13,400 bases of DNA from Phoronis ovalis (taxonomy: Eukaryota; Phoronida; Phoronidae). The notes beneath the pieces are model-generated. The model had not been told where the DNA came from. It ran no database searches and was given only the letters and a program-made list of their open reading frames with translations. This document shows positions 9,706 through 13,400 of this stretch, piece after piece. A program made the translations under genes and the position numbers. Numbering within the stretch: the stretch's first letter is position 1; each line of letters opens with the position of its first letter. The stretch spans positions 1 through 13,400 of the forward strand of contig JAOXYB010038507.1 in NCBI GenBank assembly GCA_028565635.1, given 5' to 3'.

Positions 9706-11184
9706 GTAAGTTTTCAACATATAATAATGTAAAAATATTTTGAATTTATTGAAAAAAGATTTTCTTGTTGATCAAAGTTGATTTTGATTTGTTTAAATTT
9801 AGACTCATTTGGCAATGGTGACCTTTTAGAGAAGTATCTGTATTGATTCTTTCAGGTTTTCACATTGAATTGTAAAAGCTTGGTCTTTACTAAAACATTA
9901 ATGACCACTATACTACTAACCACTTCTGTTCAGAAGAAGTGAGCATCAGGAAAATTAGGTGTATTTTTCAAAAGTTAGACCTGACAGTGTATGTACACAC
10001 ACTTATTTAGAAGAATATTCAGTTAATTATTTATGTTTAAAAGCTTTTTAATTTTGAGAAGTAAAAATTGTAGAAGATATTGATTTGCTCATTTTGAAAA
10101 GAAAACTACCCGGAACCTGTTTCTAAATGATATTTTCATATATAATAGTTAACTTCCCAGCAGGTGTCAAATAAGTGCATCATAATATTATTACATGGTC
10201 TAGTTAGGCTATTTATGTTTTGATCAATATAAATGTCCAAGAAATTCTATAAAATACACATACTTTGAACATCATATGATTTGGTGGTGAGCCTGATCTC
10301 TCAGAATTTGTACAGAATATGGTTCTTAATTGCTTACCAAAAAAGTATCTGTGAAGAATGGAATTTAAAGTTTTATAACATTTATAATATATAAATTTAA
10401 AAAAAAATAGTTACTTGTCATAAAAAGGAGCTCACTGTCCATCAAAATTTTCTATAATGATAACTTGCCTGATCAGTTTGATAAGGTTGATTTAACTAAA
10501 AAGTTACAGAAGAAAGTAGTACTTACCGTAGTAGTTGTATTTCAGTGTTAGTTAATGGTTACTGTATCTGTATTTGCATTTATATTTATAGCAGAGTGAA
10601 GAAACTATTCTCTCCAGAACACACAACACTTTTCATTGTTATTGTTTTGGGGGTAATATATTACTTTTTTTACTATCTCTAGTGACTATGATTTGATGTT
10701 ACATTTGAAAACATTCCTAACTTTTATTGGATAAAGTCAATTTTTGCATTGTTACGGTCTCTCAGCCTTCATCAGATATTACATTACATACGTAATGAGC
10801 AGCAAAAAAATGTAAACTTTAATGTTTCCTTATATAGAGGTATATTAACACAAGTCACCAGATGTATCTAAAATTTTAATTATAACCTTAAATACATTTT
10901 GGGATTTGACAATTGAATTTAATAAGCATAAATGTATATTTAAAAAACGTTTAACATAAGTGAAGATATTTTTATTATGTAAAGGTCTGCCTTGTTTTAT
11001 ACTATTGCTGTTTTGAGAAAATGCTATTTTAAATTTCAGAATCTAAATTAATTAACTTAGTGACTTTTATAACTAGCCAGGATAAAGTATAAATGTCATG
11101 TCAAGTTGTCTTATTTTTGATGTGTGCAGCACCTGAACTTTCCATAACCATGCTTCACGATAAATGAAAATATCCACCATATGT

Positions 11185-11361
11185 ACCGATTCAGATTACT
11201 ATACCCCATACATATAGGGGTATTAAGTTACCAGAATATCCCATATGTATTTCAACACCTGAAACCTGGGTTTCAGCTATTACTCTATAGCTATGGGATA
11301 TTGTCCTTCACTTGTCTATAACTATAGGATTACTAAGGTAATTCTACCTGGGTTAAAGGTA
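11185..11361 (+). repeat. Left terminal inverted repeat of the MITE
   Basis: Pairs with the right arm in two blocks: 11185-11306, then 11347-11361 (CCTGGGTTAAAGGTA, 14 of 15 matching). The 40 bp between the blocks are absent from the right arm and look like a diverged tandem duplication: 11314-11330 matches 11283-11299 at 14 of 17 bases. The arm also contains the perfect palindrome CTGAAACC-TG-GGTTTCAG at 11259-11276 and TACCCC…GGGGTA near 11200-11221, so each end can fold on its own. Confidence 0.8.
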
Positions 11362-11490
11362 CCATCTCGGTTTAGGGCCAGGTACATGCTTCTCAATATT
11401 ATATTTAGGGTGTGTTTCAGACTAGGGTTAGGGTAGGTTAGCATTTTATGCTTATTTATTTCTTAGTTTTATGTAAATGATTATAAGGAC

Positions 11491-11500
11491 AGGTGGCGCT
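11491..11500 (+). promoter_or_regulatory. CTCF-like core inside the MITE
   Basis: AGGTGGCGCT equals the central part of the CTCF consensus, preceded by C as in the consensus; the outer 5' bases do not match. It lies in the transposon core. Motif evidence only. Confidence 0.22.
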
Positions 11501-11551
11501 GTTAGTACAAGTACGTGACAAAAGGGGTAGAAAACCAGCGACCTGCATGTC

Positions 11552-11640
11552 ATGCCTTCATGGCTCATTGGTTAATATGCTTGGTTTTTCCTTTCTTTCA
11601 GGTATCCAACGCAGGTTCTAATTCCACCGGGGAAATTGTT
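11552..11640 (+). mobile_element. tRNA-like SINE-type segment inside the MITE
   Basis: TGGCTCATTGG (11561-11571) resembles the Pol III A box (TRGCNNAGYNGG, one base short). GGTTCTAATTCC (11614-11625) resembles the B box (GGTTCRANNCC, one base long). They are 42 nt apart, within the usual tRNA range, in the order and orientation of a tRNA gene. Downstream comes CACCGGGG and then a TAA trinucleotide tail, the arrangement of a tRNA-derived SINE. The paired stems of a working tRNA are not preserved, so it is not a tRNA gene. The edges given are approximate. Either a SINE inserted in an ancestral transposon, or the MITE family captured it. Confidence 0.45.
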
Positions 11641-11643
11641 CAC

Positions 11644-11666
11644 TAGTAGTAATAATAATAATAATA
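11644..11666 (+). repeat. TAG/TAA trinucleotide microsatellite
   Basis: Two TAG units followed by five TAA units and a partial unit. Placed directly after the tRNA-like segment, it is likely the A/T-rich tail of a SINE. Confidence 0.75.
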
Positions 11667-11773
11667 TGAATTACTTCTCTTGTAGTTAGATGTAGATATC
11701 TCTATACTAAGTATAGTGTGGACTTTGAAGAAAAAGTGCATTTTTTTGTTTTTTTTCTTTGGCTATAGAATAA

Positions 11774-11918
11774 TACCTGTAACCCAGGACAAGATCCCAT
11801 AGCTATAGAGTAATAGCTAAAACCCAGGTTTCAGGTGATGAAATCCTCCCCCATATATATCGGATATTGTGGTAACTTAATACCCCTTTATGTATAGGGT
11901 ATAATAATTTGAATCCGT
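11774..11918 (-). repeat. Right terminal inverted repeat of the MITE
   Basis: Reverse complement of the left arm. Relative to it, the right arm has about 10 extra bases around the CCTCCCCC stretch (near 11846) and lacks the 40-bp internal duplication. The palindrome that is perfect in the left arm is weakened here (CTAAAACCCAGGTTTCAG). Confidence 0.8.
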
Positions 11919-12433
11919 TGCTATATACCAGTATATATCTAAACTATAATTTTAATGAATAACACAATGCTGTCACTATTAAGTATGAGTAATAATTATT
12001 TATTATCTACAAAAATATGTAAAATATGTAATTTATGTACAAAAAAATGTCACTTACAATTTAAATTAAATTTCTCTTTAAAAGCTCAATTATTTGAATT
12101 ATTCTAAAATTATTAGTTTACTGCTCTTTTAAAAGATCTACAAAATTGTCTGAATATGTACATTAAATATCTAGAAATTAGTACAGGAATGTAGCTATGT
12201 TTATGTCATTATGTCACCATCTTTGCTTGACTAGTAATCTATGATGTCTTTGCAGTTATAAACATAACTTGGTTGAACAGATGCTTACCTGGCTATGGCC
12301 TATGTATATTGTCAGCAATCTATGGCATATCTTTTTTACACAATGACACTTTTTGCAGGAAATGCATCTAACCATAATTTACAAGCATCTATAGTATTTT
12401 TTTAAAGTTGTTACATAATGAAATGTTTTGTAG

Positions 12434-12604
12434 GAAATCCATCCATACTTTATTCGTACAGTTCCGCCCTATTCTCACCAGGCAGATATATGGGTAATGA
12501 TAACTGAACACTTTCGTTGGTCATCGGTTGTGTTTATACATAGTTCTGATCCCGAAGGGCAGGCTGTTTTGAGCAGGTTTCAAAATAAAGCTAAGAACAC
12601 CGAG
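12434..12604 (+). CDS. Nmdar1: NMDA receptor subunit 1 (GluN1), coding exon 2
   Basis: Adds residues 134-190, in frame with exon 1 at phase 0 on both sides (171 nt). EIHPYFIRTVPPYSHQ is the hallmark GluN1 amino-terminal domain block (R141-Q149 for RTVPPYSHQ). It is followed by ADIWVMITEHFRW, the helix leading into lobe 2, and VVFIHSSDPEG, the next strand and turn. The latter resembles protostome GluN1 more than the vertebrate sequence, which lacks the IHSSD wording. The exon starts after GTTTTGTAG and ends GAG|GTGAGT, a strong donor. The rest of the receptor (end of the amino-terminal domain, glycine-binding domain, M1-M4 pore) lies beyond the window. Nothing suggests a pseudogene: no stop or frameshift, and higher GC than the flanking introns. 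Confidence 0.93.
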
Positions 12605-13240
12605 GTGAGTTTTTCAATTGTTTATTTCATTGTCAGTAAATGAGCATCACCAATGGTACTTTTAACTTTGTCACAATTAATTCATTTCTTGTTAAATTAA
12701 AATATATCAAATGTCTCTCATGGAAAACTAAAAATCCATATGAGAGTGCCAATGATAAGTTACATCCATTTATTAACTTTATATAAATTCTTGAGAAAAT
12801 CAGGAAACTACACCTGTTTGGAACTCATTTATTACACATGTAACACATGTACACAACATTTAAAAAGGCCTTGATATGATAAACTCAAAAACAAGTCACC
12901 TAAATAAAACCAGACGACCAGTGCACCTCTTTATATTGTGGAAGTATTTCCTTTTATAAGCATGAATACCCTGAATACCAGGTTTGCTAATCCTGAAAAT
13001 GTGAAAGCTGACTTTGCAGGGTGACACATACAATGCCTTTCTTTTTCTGCACTGCAGTTGGCAATGCTAATTTAGTGATATTTCTGTTGCACTGCTTCTG
13101 AAACTTTTTAATGTACTTGTTAGCCCAAGTTTTCTACTTTTTATGGCCATGTGCATGCATTTATATTGGTATTTTGCAAGTGCTGTTCCTGAATGATCAT
13201 CTTTAAGAAAACACAATCTGAAATGTACTGTCTAAAATAT
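12605..13240 (+). other. Nmdar1: Start of Nmdar1 intron 2
   Basis: Begins with GTGAGT. AT-rich, with no further GluN1 exon that I can detect before the window edge; the expected next block of the amino-terminal domain is absent. A short double ACACATGTA motif at about 12834-12853 is the only local repetition noticed. Confidence 0.8.
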
Positions 13241-13330
13241 ATACCGTATTTTCTTTAATAATCGCCCTGGGCGATTATTTAAAATAAATGCTTTTAGGGG
13301 GGGAGATTATTAGAGAAGGGGCAATTATTT
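13241..13330. mobile_element. Palindromic repeat, probable transposable-element end (cut by the window)
   Basis: AATAATCGCCC (13257-13267) and GGGCGATTATT (13269-13279) form a perfect 11-bp inverted repeat around one T. The longer left arm TTCTTTAATAATCGCCC (13251-13267) also pairs at 15 of 17 bases with GGGAGATTATTAGAGAA at 13301-13317. A third relative, GGGCAATTATT, lies at 13319-13329. The lead-in ATACCGTATTTTC resembles terminal sequences I recall from interspersed DNA elements of invertebrates, but I cannot name the family. The local GC-rich runs contrast with the intron around them. Confidence 0.5.
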
Positions 13331-13400
13331 CCTTTTTTGTACTCCTAGCATGAATGTATTTAAGATTTTTTAGATCTACTGTTTGTGATACCAAAGAAAA

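Larger units (their letters stand above)
11185..11918. mobile_element. MITE-like non-autonomous DNA transposon with long inverted ends
   Basis: The two ends are inverted copies of each other over more than 120 bp. Starting from ACCGATTCAGATTA at the left and its mirror (…ATTTGAATCCGT) at the right, I count about 11 mismatches in the first 122 aligned bases plus one 10-bp gap. There is no transposase frame in the roughly 410-bp core, so it depended on an autonomous partner. The core holds a tRNA-like segment and a TAA microsatellite. I cannot fix a target-site duplication: both flanks contain ATAT-type sequence, and the true ends may lie a few bases further out. The superfamily is therefore open. 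The divergence between the ends suggests an old insertion. Confidence 0.85.
9706..12433 (+). other. Nmdar1: Nmdar1 intron between coding exons 1 and 2
   Basis: Phase-0 intron of 2728 bp with consensus donor GTAAGT at 9706. Its acceptor is modest (GTTTTGTAG, AG at 12432-12433, with purines interrupting the pyrimidine tract). Apart from the transposon at 11185-11918 it is AT-rich filler. A 7-bp-arm palindrome (CACTTCT...AGAAGTG, 9921-9941) and scattered homopolymer runs are the only other structure I see. No coding exon is needed inside: FSDK at the end of exon 1 and EIHPYFIRTVPP in exon 2 join as in other GluN1 proteins. Confidence 0.9.

Noticed and set aside
9706-9732. Continuation of the Nmdar1 frame past 9705 to a TAA at 9730-9732
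   Set aside because: This is read-through into the intron. AAG|GTAAGT is a consensus donor, and exon 2 resumes the GluN1 sequence exactly.
11561-11640. A true tRNA gene
   Set aside because: The A and B boxes are each one base off, and no proper acceptor, anticodon or T stem forms; better read as a SINE-type relic.

Overview
This is a metazoan nuclear genome window. It is strongly AT-rich, nearly all non-coding, and has small exons with GT-AG boundaries in long introns. The one clearly recognisable gene is the start of an ionotropic glutamate receptor, the obligatory NMDA-receptor subunit GluN1 (Nmdar1/Grin1). It lies on the + strand and continues past the right edge. Residue choices in its amino-terminal domain, such as the IHSSD-x-EG-x-A-x-L-x-RFQ stretch, look more like protostome (arthropod-type) GluN1 than vertebrate GluN1. 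A protostome invertebrate is my best guess, possibly a chelicerate, but the species cannot be fixed.

Layout. At 222-267 there is a 46-nt exon encoding the signature of a CAP-Gly (microtubule plus-end/tubulin-tail binding) domain. It is flanked by a good acceptor and donor and belongs to an upstream + strand gene whose other exons I cannot identify. From 268 to about 3330 I see no further gene, only a strong RFX X-box-like motif and a hairpin. About 3330-4600 is unusual: CpG is several-fold more frequent than on either side. It contains a CTCF-like motif, a TATA-like box followed by a good splice donor, and short direct repeats. I infer, without proof, that this is an unmethylated intergenic or promoter segment and perhaps the leader region of Nmdar1. 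From 4600 to 9235 I again see no gene, which fits a long intron between a leader exon and the first coding exon.

Nmdar1 coding exon 1 lies at 9307-9705, with 5' UTR from about 9236. It encodes the signal peptide and the first half of lobe 1 of the amino-terminal domain. Coding exon 2 (12434-12604) continues in the same phase through the conserved RTVPPYSHQ block. Together they give 190 residues, roughly the first fifth of a GluN1 subunit. The 2.7-kb intron between them carries a roughly 734-bp non-autonomous DNA transposon (MITE-like, 11185-11918). It has long, about 90% identical terminal inverted repeats that enclose a tRNA-like, Pol III-type (SINE-like) segment with a TAA tail and a CTCF-like core. 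The second intron starts at 12605. At the right edge it contains a palindromic GGGCGATTATT-type repeat, probably another mobile-element end.

The two genes have no evident functional link beyond lying in tandem on the + strand. No rRNA, canonical tRNA, CRISPR or bacterial-type feature is present.
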